A stretch of 64,000 nucleotides of DNA from Streptomyces ferrugineus (GCF_015160855.1 NZ_CP063373.1:7254001-7318000), one strand, 5' to 3'. Positions 1-8,515 are shown, numbered from the stretch's first letter. Translations and numbers: made by a program. Notes: generated from the letters alone by a model not told the origin.

Positions 1-756
1 GCCGTCGCCGTCGCCCTGGTCGTGGGCCTGTGGCAGCTCCTGGTGTCGACCGGGGCGGCCGGCGACCCGACCAAGCTGCCCGCGCCGTCCGACGTGTGGG
101 GCGAACTGCGCGCGTCCTGGCTGCAGGGCACCCTGCACGAGTACATCTGGACCTCCGTCTCCCGCGGCCTGCTCGGCTTCCTGCTCGCCCTGGCCATCGG
201 CACCCCCCTGGGCCTGCTCGTGGCCCGCGTGAAACTCGTACGCGCGGCCATCGGACCGATCCTGTCCGGCCTGCAGTCCCTGCCCTCGGTCGCCTGGGTA
301 CCCCCCGCCGTCATCTGGCTGGGCCTGAACGACCGCATGATGTTCGCCGTGATCCTGCTCGGCGCCGTCCCCTCCATCGCCAACGGACTGGTCTCCGGCG
401 TCGACCAGGTACCACCCCTGTTCCTGCGCGCCGGCCGCACCCTCGGCGCCACCGGCCTGAAGGGCACCTGGCACATCGTGATGCCCGCCGCACTGCCCGG
501 CTACCTGGGCGGCCTGAAACAGGGCTGGGCCTTCTCCTGGCGCTCACTCATGGCAGCCGAGATCATCGCCTCCTCCCCCGACCTCGGCGTCGGCCTCGGA
601 CAGCTGCTGGAGAACGGCCGCAACACCAGCAGCATGTCCATGGTGTTCTTCGCCATCATGCTCATCCTGATCGTCGGCATCGCCATCGACCTGCTGATCT
701 TCAGCCCGCTGGAACGGCGGGTACTGCGCAGCCGCGGTCTGCTGGCAAGGAGCTGA
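1..756 (+). CDS. ABC transporter permease, SsuC/TauC/NrtB type (5' partial)
   Basis: Membrane subunit of an importer of the sulfonate/taurine/nitrate class. The open frame runs from base 1 with hydrophobic residues before the first ATG at 22, so the true start lies upstream and 251 residues are visible. Several membrane spans are evident. The cytoplasmic EAA loop that contacts the ATPase is visible around AGRTLGATGLKGTWHIVMPA. The stop lies 6 bases before the GTG of the sirohydrochlorin chelatase, whose Shine-Dalgarno AAGGAG sits inside this gene's last codons, so the two are probably co-transcribed. Pairing with a siroheme-pathway gene suggests sulfur or nitrogen oxyanion assimilation (inference). 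Substrate cannot be read from the sequence. Confidence 0.9.
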   Translation, partial: AVAVALVVGLWQLLVSTGAAGDPTKLPAPSDVWGELRASWLQGTLHEYIWTSVSRGLLGFLLALAIGTPLGLLVARVKLVRAAIGPILSGLQSLPSVAWVPPAVIWLGLNDRMMFAVILLGAVPSIANGLVSGVDQVPPLFLRAGRTLGATGLKGTWHIVMPAALPGYLGGLKQGWAFSWRSLMAAEIIASSPDLGVGLGQLLENGRNTSSMSMVFFAIMLILIVGIAIDLLIFSPLERRVLRSRGLLARS

Positions 757-762
757 GGTCCT

Positions 763-1515
763 GTGATCACCCAGCCGGTTCTTCTCGTCATCGCCCACGG
801 CAGCCGCGACCCTCGGCATGCCGCGACGGTGCACGCCCTCGTACGGCGGGTCCGGTCGCTGCGCCCGGACGTGCGGGTGGAGACCGGCTTCCTGGACTTC
901 AACGTCCCGTCCGTGCAGGGAGTCCTGGAGTCGCTGGCCGCACAGGGCGTCCAGGACGTCGTGGCGCTCCCCCTGCTGCTGACCCGCGCCTTCCACGCGA
1001 AGGCCGACATCCCGGCGGTCCTGCGGGACGCCCCGCCGCAACTGCGGATCCGGCAGGCGGAGGTGCTGGGCCCGTCGCCGCTGCTGCTGTCGGCCCTGGA
1101 ACGCCGGCTGTACGAGGCGGGCCTGACGCCCGCCGACAAGTCCTCGACCGGGGTCGTGCTGGCCTCGGCGGGGTCCACCGACCCGGAGGCGATCGCAGTG
1201 ATCGCAGAAATCGCGCGGGAGTGGCGGCACACCGGTTGGTGCGCCGTGCGGCCTGCGTTCGCCTCCGCCGGCTCTCCCGCGGGGTTCCCCCGTACCGAGG
1301 ACGCGGTGCGCGAGCTGCGGGCACTCGGCTGCCAACGGGTGGCCGTGGCGCCGTACGTCCTGGCTCCCGGCTTCCTCCCGGACCGCATCGCGCGGGGCGC
1401 GGCCGAGGCGGACGTGCTGGCGGACGTGCTGGGGCCGGCGCCCGAGGTGGCACGGGTGCTGCTGGAGCGCTACGACGCAGCGCGGGTGCCGGTGCTGGCG
1501 GCGGTCGGGGCCTGA
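763..1515 (+). CDS. Sirohydrochlorin chelatase family protein (CbiX/SirB-like)
   Basis: Probable ferrochelatase of siroheme synthesis: it inserts Fe2+ (or Co2+ in cobalamin relatives) into sirohydrochlorin, supplying siroheme to sulfite or nitrite reductase. The 250-residue protein opens with the family motif IAHGSRDPRHAAT near residues 9-21, whose His is the expected metal-handling residue. A second His-containing motif, LPLLLTRAFHAKADIP, lies near residue 66. The length fits a two-domain CbiX-type enzyme. The start is GTG at 763 with AAGGAG 11 bases upstream. It follows the ABC permease by 6 bases, consistent with the last gene of a sulfur assimilation operon. Metal preference cannot be judged. 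Confidence 0.9.
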   Translation: MITQPVLLVIAHGSRDPRHAATVHALVRRVRSLRPDVRVETGFLDFNVPSVQGVLESLAAQGVQDVVALPLLLTRAFHAKADIPAVLRDAPPQLRIRQAEVLGPSPLLLSALERRLYEAGLTPADKSSTGVVLASAGSTDPEAIAVIAEIAREWRHTGWCAVRPAFASAGSPAGFPRTEDAVRELRALGCQRVAVAPYVLAPGFLPDRIARGAAEADVLADVLGPAPEVARVLLERYDAARVPVLAAVGA

Positions 1516-1540
1516 GGGCCCGCCCGCGCCGCGCCCGGTG

Positions 1541-1831
1541 TCACACGTCGAGGACGCGGGCGATCTCCTGGACCAGGGCCAGGCTGCCGCTGCCCGCCGG
1601 CACACCGGTGCCGATGGCCTCCAGAGCGAAGCGGATACGCCCTCGGTTGGCGGGCAGGCCGTCCTGTGCGGCATGGCCCAGCTCGGTGTGGATGATCTCC
1701 CCCTGTGGAACGAGCGCCGGGTTCTCGAAGCTCAGCCTCTCGACGAGCCGCTCCGCGAGGATCAGCATCGCCGCGGGGTCGGCGCCGTCCTGGCCCGACC
1801 CGTTGTTGTCGGGGCTGTTGTAGCCGCTCAC
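1541..1831 (-). CDS. Small conserved-looking hypothetical protein
   Basis: A 96-residue soluble acidic protein that I cannot assign to a family. It starts at GTG 1831 with a strong GGAGG about 8 bases upstream, and its codon use matches its neighbours. The first 20 residues are Gly/Asn/Asp-rich and probably disordered. The rest looks helical, with the segment MLILAERLVERLSF. There is no signal peptide or membrane span. It converges on the chelatase gene, with stops about 25 bases apart, and lies downstream of panE on the same strand with a gap of about 94 bases. A TAGGGT hexamer near 1870 on the minus strand could be a -10 element, but no convincing -35 was seen. Confidence 0.7.
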   Translation of the reverse strand: MSGYNSPDNNGSGQDGADPAAMLILAERLVERLSFENPALVPQGEIIHTELGHAAQDGLPANRGRIRFALEAIGTGVPAGSGSLALVQEIARVLDV

Positions 1832-1925
1832 TGTCCCGCCTCCTGTGACACCGCCGTCCTGGCGCCGATCACCCTAGAGACAACGACCGCCTTTTGTCCT
1901 GCGGTTGGGTCCACAGGCCGCGAGA

Positions 1926-2951
1926 TCAACCCCGTGTGTTGACAACCGCCCCCTCGGCCAGTCGCACCAGCTCCCCCACCGGCATCGACCCCGCCGCCCG
2001 GCGCTCGCGCGCGAAGGTGCCGGCGAGGTGCTGGAGCAGCTCGTTCAGCGGGGTCGGTACGCCGTGCAGCCGGCCCAGCAGGGCGATCTCGCCGTTGAGG
2101 TAGTCGGCCTCGATGGTGCCGGTGCCACGGGTCAGGGACTGCCAGGAGGAGCCGCCGCCGCGCGGGGCGCCGTCGAGGGGGACGAGGGTGACCTTGTCGC
2201 CCCGTACCCCCCGCTGTTCCTCGGCGCTCGTGTACGGGATCCGGGCGGCGTCCAGCACGGCCGCGCCCTCGGCCCGCACCCGCCGGAACAGCTCGGCGGC
2301 CTCCTCGCTGTCGACGGGGCCGGTCACCGCCTCCAGGGCGTTGCCGAGGTTGGCCAGCAGCTTGGCGTACTGCCAGCGCGCCACGTCCGCCACGACCGGC
2401 GCCTCGAAGTGCGACTTCTCCAGGTCGGCGGCGATGAGACGGGCGGTCTCGTCGGTGCCGTGCGGATAGCGGCCGAGGTGCAGGATCCCGGTGAGCGGGC
2501 GGCCGGCGGCGGAGACTACGCCGGGTTCGACGTACGTGGACGGCAGCCAGACGCAGACGCCGTAGACCTGCCGGAAGAGCCGCAGGGCGAGGCGCTGGCC
2601 CTCGACCCCGTTCTGCGCGCAGACCAGCGGGAGCCGCTCGGCGGCCGTACCGCCACCCGCCACCGGGGCGGGACCCCAGGTCTGCAGCGCGGCCACGCTG
2701 TCCTGTGTCTTCACGGCGAGGACGAGGACGTCGTCGGGCCGCAGCTCGCCGAGGGCGGCCGGGCCGTCGACGGCCGGCAGCCGGTGGGTCAGCTCGCCCT
2801 CCGGCACCCTGAGCCGCAGGCCGTGGTCCCGTAGGGCATCGAGATGGGCGCCCCGGGCGACCAGCACGACCTCGTGTCCGGAGCCCGCGAGCCGGCCGCC
2901 GATGACGCCGCCGACCGCTCCGGCGCCGATGATGACGTAGCGCACGGTCAC
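1926..2951 (-). CDS. panE: 2-dehydropantoate 2-reductase (ketopantoate reductase)
   Basis: NADPH-dependent reduction of ketopantoate to pantoate in pantothenate/CoA synthesis, or a paralogue acting on a related 2-oxoacid. The 341 residues begin with a Rossmann motif GAGAVGGVIGGRLA at about residues 8-21 that binds NADP. The family's LAVKTQD segment follows, then a central LICAQNG-like segment (LVCAQNGVEG), and a helical C-terminal domain with the catalytic-region motif YAKLLANLGNAL. The start is GTG at 2951, overlapping the stop of the upstream DUF4440 gene by four bases, so the two are translationally coupled. Streptomyces often carry several PanE/ApbA paralogues, so the pantothenate role is likely but not proven here. 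Confidence 0.85.
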   Translation of the reverse strand: MTVRYVIIGAGAVGGVIGGRLAGSGHEVVLVARGAHLDALRDHGLRLRVPEGELTHRLPAVDGPAALGELRPDDVLVLAVKTQDSVAALQTWGPAPVAGGGTAAERLPLVCAQNGVEGQRLALRLFRQVYGVCVWLPSTYVEPGVVSAAGRPLTGILHLGRYPHGTDETARLIAADLEKSHFEAPVVADVARWQYAKLLANLGNALEAVTGPVDSEEAAELFRRVRAEGAAVLDAARIPYTSAEEQRGVRGDKVTLVPLDGAPRGGGSSWQSLTRGTGTIEADYLNGEIALLGRLHGVPTPLNELLQHLAGTFARERRAAGSMPVGELVRLAEGAVVNTRG

Positions 2952-3244
2952 TCCCCCTCAGGGGTGAACGGGGTCCCCTGATGGAAGTACATCTGCCAGC
3001 CGTCGTCGGTACGTCGCCACAGTGAACTGCGGTGTGCGTGCCTGCCGTTGTACACCGTGTCGAAGGTGAGGTGCAGGCGGTTCACGGTCGACGCCTTGTC
3101 CCAGCGCCGTCCCGACGCCCCGAACTCGTGGAACTCGGGGTGCAGCAGCGACCCGAGCAGTTCGGGCGAGCGGCGCACCTCGGGGTCGAGCAGCCTCAGT
3201 TCGCCCTCGATGGCGGCCTTCACGGCGGGTTCGTGCTCAGTCAC
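2948..3244 (-). CDS. DUF4440 / SnoaL-like (NTF2-fold) protein
   Basis: A 98-residue small alpha/beta protein resembling DUF4440. It has an N-terminal helix pair (AAIEGELRLLDPEVRRSPE), then LLHPEFHEFGASGRRWDK and the strand-rich C-terminus SSLWRRTDDGWQMYFHQGT. The NTF2 fold makes a small ligand pocket used in many binding or catalytic roles, and no specific reaction can be inferred. It is slightly shorter than usual (about 115-130 residues). It overlaps DUF1697 upstream (8 bases) and panE downstream (4 bases), so the three genes form one tight leftward operon. Confidence 0.8.
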   Translation of the reverse strand: MTEHEPAVKAAIEGELRLLDPEVRRSPELLGSLLHPEFHEFGASGRRWDKASTVNRLHLTFDTVYNGRHAHRSSLWRRTDDGWQMYFHQGTPFTPEGE

Positions 3245-3785
3245 CGGTCATCTCCACGAGTTTCACGACGGTGTTCCAGTTGCGGCTGGTGGCGATCAAA
3301 CCCTTGTTGAGCCGGGGGCGCGAGAGGATTTCGGCGAGCTTGGAGCGGCCCAGGCCGTTCGGGGCGTACAGGTACAGCGCCCGGTCGCCGAGCCGGAACT
3401 CCTCCGGCAGGTACGTGTCCTGGTCGATCTCCGCGAAGCGCTCGGCGTCGACCGGGGCGGAGAAGTAGGTGACATGGAGTTGCTTGGGCTCCAACTCGGC
3501 TGCGGGGAAGGGGCAGTCGTCGGCGATCGCCTCAAGGTAGGCGTGGTCGCGCACGATGACGTCCACGGCGAAGCCGAACTGCTTCTCGATCGCCGACGCC
3601 AGCTCCGCGGCGAGGGACTCCTCGTCGCCGTGGTCGGCGGTGAAGACGGCCTGGCCGCTCTGGAGGTAGGTGCGCACGCCGTCGTGGCCGAGGCCGCTCA
3701 TCAGGGTGCGCAGCTCGGCCATCGGGAGCTTTCTGCTGCCGCCCACGTTGATTCCGCGCAGCAGTGCCGCATACGTCGTCGTCAT
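3237..3785 (-). CDS. DUF1697 domain protein
   Basis: The 182-residue protein is a full-length DUF1697 member. Its start carries the family signature YAALLRGINVGGSRKLPMAEL. Next come a TYLQSGQAVF motif (normally TYLQSGNVVF), the central LHVTYFSAP segment, and a C-terminal GRSKLAEIL...TSRNWNTVVKL signature. Function is unknown. It is a soluble cytoplasmic protein with no catalytic motif I can name. It is the first gene of the leftward DUF1697-DUF4440-panE operon. A strong hairpin lies just upstream of it at 3816-3860. Confidence 0.88.
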   Translation of the reverse strand: MTTTYAALLRGINVGGSRKLPMAELRTLMSGLGHDGVRTYLQSGQAVFTADHGDEESLAAELASAIEKQFGFAVDVIVRDHAYLEAIADDCPFPAAELEPKQLHVTYFSAPVDAERFAEIDQDTYLPEEFRLGDRALYLYAPNGLGRSKLAEILSRPRLNKGLIATSRNWNTVVKLVEMTGD

Positions 3786-3815
3786 CCGGCCACCTTAGAG
3801 CGCGCCTGTGACAAC

Positions 3816-3860
3816 GGTCCGGCCGTCGTGCCCCGTGGGGGTGGGCACGACGGCCGGACC
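3816..3860. terminator. Perfect 18-bp hairpin in a divergent intergenic region
   Basis: Arms 3816-3833 and 3843-3860 are perfectly complementary over 18 bp with a 9-base loop, the form of a strong factor-independent terminator in high-GC actinomycetes. No U-tract is seen, as is usual there. It sits upstream of both flanking genes (DUF1697 leftward, MMPL rightward), where a terminator is not expected. It would end transcription arriving from the short leftward open frame at 3867-3962. Confidence 0.7.
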
Positions 3861-3866
3861 CGTAAG

Positions 3867-3962
3867 TTACTTACCGGTCAGCATGAAGCACAAGCTCTTC
3901 CGCTCGATCCGCAGCTCACGGCCCTGACCCCGGCCCCCGATCCGGCCGGATAGATGTAGGGG
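3867..3962 (-). pseudogene. Possible remnant of a gene 3' end (hypothetical)
   Basis: Reading leftward, an open frame ends at TAA (3867-3869) seven bases before the hairpin. Its last residues, ELRIERKSLCFMLTGK, look protein-like. Read upstream, it remains open to an in-frame TGA near 4026-4028 and contains no ATG, GTG or convincing start before that stop. It may be the decayed tail of a lost gene that left its terminator behind, or chance coding. The stop overlaps a small dyad, GTAAG-TTA-CTTAC (3862-3874). I cannot name the parent gene. Confidence 0.25.
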
Positions 3963-4126
3963 ACCGCTGTCCTCCCCAGTGGGGAGGGCCCGGGGGCCGA
4001 AGGGAGGAGTTCCGGCCGCCGCACTTCACCGGGCAGCACGACGAGACGGCTTTATCCGGCCCATACCTTCGAAACGAAAGGTGACGGCAGGGGGCCGGCA
4101 CCGCAATACAAGGGGGCAAGCCCGTC

Positions 4127-6397
4127 ATGGGGAACGGAGATTCGCGGGTCCGGGGCCTCGCCGCCCGGGCCGGCGGCTGGAGCGCCCGGCATCGATGGGC
4201 CGCCGTCGGCATCTGGGTGCTGTTCGTCGTCCTGGCGATGGGACTCGGTTCGGCGGCGGGCCGGGTCGACGTCAAGGACAGTGATCAGCTCAAGGGCGAG
4301 ACGCACACCGCGGCCAAGATCATCGAGGATGCCGGGATCGAGGAGCCCGCCAGTGAGACCGTCCTGATCCAGGCCAGGGACGGCTCGCTCAAGGCCACCG
4401 ACAACGCGTTCCGGTCCGCCGTCACCGCGGTCGTCGACGCCGTCGAGGGCACCGGCGAGGTTACGGACGTGACATCGCCGTACGACACGCAGACGATCTC
4501 CAAGGACGGCCGCAGCGCGCTGGTGCAGTTCGACATGCGCGGTGACTCCGACACCGCGGGTGAGCGCGTGGAGCCGGTGCTGAAGGCCGTCGAGAACGTC
4601 CAGAAGGACCATGAGTCGCTGCGGATCGAGGAGATCGGCGGCGCGAGCATGATGAAGACGTTCGACGACGCGTTCGGGGACGACTTCCAGAAGGCCGAGT
4701 ACTCCGCGGTGCCGGTGGCCCTCGGCATTCTGCTGATCGCCTTCGGCGCGCTGGTGGCGGCCCTGCTGCCGGTGCTGCTGGCGATCACCGCGATCATGGC
4801 GACGATGGGCCTGATGGGCGTCGTCAGCCATGTCATGCCGATGAGCGACACCGCGAGCTCGGTGATGCTGCTGGTCGGCCTCGCCGTCGGCGTCGACTAC
4901 TGCCTGTTCTATCTGCGTCGGGAGCGCGAGGAGCGCCAGGCCGGGCGCGACCCGCAGACCGCGCTGCGGGTCGCCGCCGCCACCAGTGGCCGCGCGATCA
5001 TCGTCTCCGGTGTCACGGTGTGCGTGGCGATGGCGGGCATGCTGTTCACCGGTCTCGCCGAGTTCGAGGCGATGGGCCTCGCGTCGCTGATGGTTGTGGC
5101 GGTCGCCATGGTCGGGTCGGTGACGGTGCTGCCGGCGCTGCTGTCGCTGCTGGGCGAGCGGGTCGAGAAGGGCAAGATCCCGTTCCTGCACCCGGAGAGC
5201 AGGCTGCGCCGCAAGCGGGGCGCCGCCGCAAACCGCGAGAGCCGGTTCTGGACGGCCGTGCTCAAGGGCGTGCTCGCGCGGCCGGTGATCTCGGTCGTGG
5301 TCGCGGCCGGTGCGCTGCTGGCCATCGCGGCTCCCGCGCTCGGCATGAAGACCGAGCAGCTCACGCTGGACAAGGAGTTCGGCGACTCGCTGCCCATCGT
5401 GCAGACGTACAACCGGCTCAACGAGGCCTTCCCGGGCGGTTCCGAACCGGCCGAGGTGGTCGTCAGGGCGAACGACATCAACGCTCCCGAGGTGAAGTCC
5501 GCGCTCGCCGACTTCCGTGAGCGGGCGGTCAGTTCGGGCGCCTCGCGCGGCCCGGTCGAGATCAAGCTGCACGACGAGCAGAACATCGCCTTCGTGTACG
5601 TCCCGCTGGTCGGCGGCTCCGACCTCGACAAGGCGGGCACGAGCCTGGACAAGCTGCGCGACGACGTGCGCCCGGCCACGCTGGGCAAGGTGGACGGCGT
5701 CGAGGCGCCGATCACCGGGCAGGTCGCCGGCTCCAAGGACTTCAACGACCAGCTCGCCGGCGCCGTCGTGCCGATCTTCGCCTTCGTGGTGGTCTTCGCC
5801 TTCGGGCTGATGCTGCTGTCGTTCCGCTCGCTGACGATCGCCATCACGTCGATCGTGCTGAACCTGCTGTCGGTGGGCGCGGCGTACGGCATCCTCGTCG
5901 CCGTCTTCCAGCACGGCTGGGGCGCGTCCCTGGTGGGCGCGGAGGGCGTCGGCGCCATCATCACCTGGCTGCCGCTGTTCCTCTTCGTGATCCTGTTCGG
6001 CCTGTCGATGGACTACCACGTGTTCGTGGTGTCCCGGATCCGCGAGGCGCGGCTGAAGGGCCGTACGACGAACGACGCGATCCAGCACGGTGTGGTCACC
6101 ACGGCCGGTGTCGTCACCAGCGCCGCGGTCATCATGGTCGCCGTGTTCGCGATCTTCGGCACGCTGTCCATGCAGTCCATGAAGCAGATGGGTGTCGGCC
6201 TCGCGGCCGCGGTCCTCATCGACGCCACGATCATCCGGGGCGTGCTGCTCCCGGCGGTCATGGCCCTGCTGGGCGAGCGCAACTGGTACCTGCCGAAGTG
6301 GCTGCACCGCCTGCCCGACCTGACGCACGACGAGGCGCCGGAGGCGGTGACACGGGGGGCCGCCCGGGACAACGAGGGCGAGCGGGTGCCCGTCTGA
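4127..6397 (+). CDS. MMPL/RND-family membrane transporter
   Basis: A 756-residue integral membrane exporter of the MmpL/ActII-3 class, driven by proton motive force. It exports lipids, antibiotics or other hydrophobic compounds in characterised members. It has two homologous halves, each with one N-terminal span, an external domain and five clustered spans. Diagnostic motifs are GVDYCLFYLRRERE in the first half (near residue 255) and GLSMDYHVFVVSRIREA in the second (near residue 628). The Asp of each motif is the presumed proton-relay residue. The start is ATG 4127 with AGGGGG about 10 bases upstream. There is no adjacent regulator or biosynthetic gene, so the substrate is unknown. A strong bidirectional terminator follows. 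Confidence 0.92.
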   Translation: MGNGDSRVRGLAARAGGWSARHRWAAVGIWVLFVVLAMGLGSAAGRVDVKDSDQLKGETHTAAKIIEDAGIEEPASETVLIQARDGSLKATDNAFRSAVTAVVDAVEGTGEVTDVTSPYDTQTISKDGRSALVQFDMRGDSDTAGERVEPVLKAVENVQKDHESLRIEEIGGASMMKTFDDAFGDDFQKAEYSAVPVALGILLIAFGALVAALLPVLLAITAIMATMGLMGVVSHVMPMSDTASSVMLLVGLAVGVDYCLFYLRREREERQAGRDPQTALRVAAATSGRAIIVSGVTVCVAMAGMLFTGLAEFEAMGLASLMVVAVAMVGSVTVLPALLSLLGERVEKGKIPFLHPESRLRRKRGAAANRESRFWTAVLKGVLARPVISVVVAAGALLAIAAPALGMKTEQLTLDKEFGDSLPIVQTYNRLNEAFPGGSEPAEVVVRANDINAPEVKSALADFRERAVSSGASRGPVEIKLHDEQNIAFVYVPLVGGSDLDKAGTSLDKLRDDVRPATLGKVDGVEAPITGQVAGSKDFNDQLAGAVVPIFAFVVVFAFGLMLLSFRSLTIAITSIVLNLLSVGAAYGILVAVFQHGWGASLVGAEGVGAIITWLPLFLFVILFGLSMDYHVFVVSRIREARLKGRTTNDAIQHGVVTTAGVVTSAAVIMVAVFAIFGTLSMQSMKQMGVGLAAAVLIDATIIRGVLLPAVMALLGERNWYLPKWLHRLPDLTHDEAPEAVTRGAARDNEGERVPV

Positions 6398-6414
6398 CCC
6401 GACCCGTGGTCGCT

Positions 6415-6452
6415 GAGGGCCCGTTGGTTCCGGGGGGAACCAACGGGCCCTC
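6415..6452. terminator. Bidirectional terminator between MMPL and mgt
   Basis: Perfect 17-bp inverted repeat (6415-6431 and 6436-6452) with a GGGG loop, lying between the stop codons of the convergent MMPL and glycosyltransferase genes. Confidence 0.88.
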
Positions 6453-6454
6453 CG

Positions 6455-6478
6455 CATGCCCTCATGCCCTCATGCCCT
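6455..6478. repeat. 8-bp tandem repeat across the mgt stop codon
   Basis: Three perfect consecutive copies of CATGCCCT. The leftward mgt stop codon (6470-6472) lies inside the array, so gain or loss of a unit would change the protein's last residues. Confidence 0.8.
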
Positions 6479-7672
6479 GGCGGCCCTGAGCTCGGCCTCG
6501 ACGAGGTCGGCCGCTCGCCGGGTGCCGCCCTCCCCGGCCATCCCGGCCTGGATGTCCTTCAGGCGCGCGGCGACCTCGGGGTCGTCGACGAGGGCGAGGG
6601 CCGTCTCGCGCAGCGTCTCGGCGGTGGCCTCCTCCGTGGCCAGGTGCCGGGCGACGCCGAGGGCCTGGAGCATGTCGGCGTTGCCGAACTGGTCCGCGGC
6701 CTGCGGTACGGCGATCATCGGGGTGGCCGTGGCCAGGCCCTCCTGGCTGCCGCCGGCGCCCGCGTGGGTGACGAACAGGTCGGCCTGCTTGAGGATCGCC
6801 AACTGCGGGACCCAGGAACGCACTTCGACGTCGGCGGGTACGTCGCCCAGATCGGCGGGGTCGACATGCCTGCCGATCTGGAGCACCAGGTGCCAGCCGG
6901 GCAGGTCGCCGAAGGCGCGCACGCACTCCCGGTAGAAGGCCGGCTGCTTGGTGAACGCCGATCCGAGGGAGACGAGCACGACCTTCTCGGCGTCCGCCGG
7001 CCGCTGCCAGTCGCCCTCACCCGTGCGGTCGGCCTGGCAGGCGCCGACGAACGAGTGGACGGACTCGTCCACCCGGTCGGCGTTCGGCTGGAGCGCCTTC
7101 GGGATCAGGACGAGGGAGCGGTCGGGCCGGCCGACGAACGGGTCCGGGTGCTGGGTGATGCCGTTCTCCGCCAGCCAGGCATGGAAGCGCTCGTAGTAGG
7201 CCCGGCCGCGCTCGGTCTTCTTCGGCTCCTCCCACATCGGCTCGGCGACCTCCTGCTCGTACCCCTCCCAGGCGACCATGCACGGCGAGAGGGAGATCGC
7301 GGGCACCCCCCAGCGGTGGGCGAGGACGCGGGCCGGGTACGAGGCGATGTCGTGCAGGACGAGGTCCGGCTCGTCCCCCTGGTACGCCTCGGTCAGCTGC
7401 GGGAGGGCCTGGACGGCGTCGGCCAGGAACGGCTCCACGTTGTCCAGCAGGGTGCTCCCCCAGGCCTCCGGGTCGGCGTCGGGACCCGGCAGTGTGGAGT
7501 TCCAGAGCTTCGGCTCCGCACCGGCGGCGGCGACCTTCTCCGCGAAGGCCGGCGGGATCGCGTACGTGACCCGGTGCCCGCGTGCCACGAGCTCGCGGAT
7601 CACTTCGAGGCTGGGGTTCACGTGACCGTGGGCGGCGATGGAGAACATGGCGATGTGAGCTGGGGTCGTCAT
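6470..7672 (-). CDS. mgt: Macrolide glycosyltransferase (MGT family, GT1)
   Basis: UDP-glucose-dependent transferase that inactivates macrolides by glucosylating the desosamine 2'-OH in characterised relatives (OleD, OleI, S. lividans Mgt). It is a GT-B fold of about 400 residues. The N-terminal acceptor domain starts [16 protein letters not shown] with the catalytic-base His. The C-terminal donor domain carries the GT1 signature [19 protein letters not shown] and the [10 protein letters not shown] motif that contacts the sugar nucleotide. I place the start at ATG 7672 rather than 7714 because the promoter elements at 7681-7709 would put the RNA start almost on this ATG. It is downstream of lrm with a gap of about 54 bases, the same gene pair known from S. 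lividans. Confidence 0.92.
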   Translation of the reverse strand: MTTPAHIAMFSIAAHGHVNPSLEVIRELVARGHRVTYAIPPAFAEKVAAAGAEPKLWNSTLPGPDADPEAWGSTLLDNVEPFLADAVQALPQLTEAYQGDEPDLVLHDIASYPARVLAHRWGVPAISLSPCMVAWEGYEQEVAEPMWEEPKKTERGRAYYERFHAWLAENGITQHPDPFVGRPDRSLVLIPKALQPNADRVDESVHSFVGACQADRTGEGDWQRPADAEKVVLVSLGSAFTKQPAFYRECVRAFGDLPGWHLVLQIGRHVDPADLGDVPADVEVRSWVPQLAILKQADLFVTHAGAGGSQEGLATATPMIAVPQAADQFGNADMLQALGVARHLATEEATAETLRETALALVDDPEVAARLKDIQAGMAGEGGTRRAADLVEAELRAARA

Positions 7673-7680
7673 GACATCGA

Positions 7681-7709
7681 AGCTAACCGAGACGATACGT
7701 CTCGTGCAA
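7681..7709 (-). promoter_or_regulatory. mgt promoter with operator dyad in the spacer
   Basis: On the minus strand: TTGCAC (7709-7704), 17-base spacer, TTAGCT (7686-7681). The spacer is filled by the perfect dyad CGAGACG-N3-CGTCTCG (7688-7704), of the size and form bound by TetR-family repressors. The predicted RNA start near 7674 is two bases from the mgt ATG and no Shine-Dalgarno is visible, so the transcript may be leaderless. No TetR gene lies beside it. Confidence 0.6.
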
Positions 7710-7726
7710 CTCATTTCAGGTCACCC

Positions 7727-8506
7727 TCACGACCTCAGCGCCTCGTGCAGCCTCAGCCACGCCCCCGGCGGCACCTCGCCGACGAGGGCCCTCGCGTCCA
7801 GCCGGGCCGCCCGGAACGCCGCGTCGACCCGCCGCCTCCCGTGGGCCCGGCACAGCGACGCGTGCAGCGAGCCGCCCACGCCGGAGAAGCCCAGCGCGAC
7901 GAGCTGCCGCCAGCTCTCGTACGCGCCGGCGTCCAGCAGCGGGGTGCGGCGCCGCTCGATCCGCACGATCCCGGCGTCCACCCGCGGCACCGGCCGGAAG
8001 CTGTCGCGCCCGACCCGGCCGGCCAGCCGCCATTCGTGGCGGGGCCAGGTCAGGACCGTCAGCCGGGTCCAGCTGCCGTAGTCGCCCGTGCGCTTGCGGG
8101 CGTACTCGAGCTGGGTGAGGAGCGTGGCGTCGGTGAGGGCCGGGGCCCGCAGACACCAGTCGACGATGGCGGCGGTGCGGGAGAAGGGCACGTTGCCGGC
8201 GACGGAGAACGGCGTGCGCGGGGGTCGTGCGGCGAGGAAGTCACCGGCGGCCACCCGGACGTGGGGCAGGCCGGAGAAGCGGGCGCGCAGCCCGGGGACG
8301 AGCCGGGGATCGATCTCGTACGCGATCAGCTCGCGGCAGCGCGGAGCGAGCCTCTGCGTCAACGCGCCTTTGCCCGCGCCGACTTCGAGGAGCAGGGGGT
8401 GGTGTCGCCGGTTCGGTACGGCGAGCCGGGCGAAGCGTTCCGCGGCGGCTCGGTCGGCGAGGAAGTTCTGGGAGAGCGCGCGGGATACGCGGGTGGGGCG
8501 GGCCAT
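7727..8506 (-). CDS. lrm: 23S rRNA (adenine-2058 N6) methyltransferase, Erm(O)/Lrm type
   Basis: SAM-dependent methylation of A2058 of 23S rRNA gives lincosamide/macrolide resistance. The 259-residue protein has the Erm/KsgA layout: SQNFLAD near residues 13-19, SAM motif I LEVGAGKGALTQRLA at about 40-54, acidic motif II AYEIDP, and catalytic motif IV NVPFSRTAAI (the N-[IV]-P-[FY] of N6-adenine methylases). A short basic C-terminal domain follows. Order and orientation with mgt match the lrm-mgt pair of S. lividans, in which Lrm monomethylates A2058 (established for that enzyme, inferred here). The start is ATG 8506 with AAGGA 9 bases upstream, and that ribosome site is embedded in an RNA hairpin. 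Confidence 0.93.
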   Translation of the reverse strand: MARPTRVSRALSQNFLADRAAAERFARLAVPNRRHHPLLLEVGAGKGALTQRLAPRCRELIAYEIDPRLVPGLRARFSGLPHVRVAAGDFLAARPPRTPFSVAGNVPFSRTAAIVDWCLRAPALTDATLLTQLEYARKRTGDYGSWTRLTVLTWPRHEWRLAGRVGRDSFRPVPRVDAGIVRIERRRTPLLDAGAYESWRQLVALGFSGVGGSLHASLCRAHGRRRVDAAFRAARLDARALVGEVPPGAWLRLHEALRS

Positions 8507-8515
8507 GGCCTGCGG

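Noticed and set aside
4052..6457. 801-codon open frame antisense to the MMPL gene
   Set aside because: His/Arg/Gln-rich composition without domains; a shadow of high third-position GC in the opposite strand. The MMPL reading has clear motifs.
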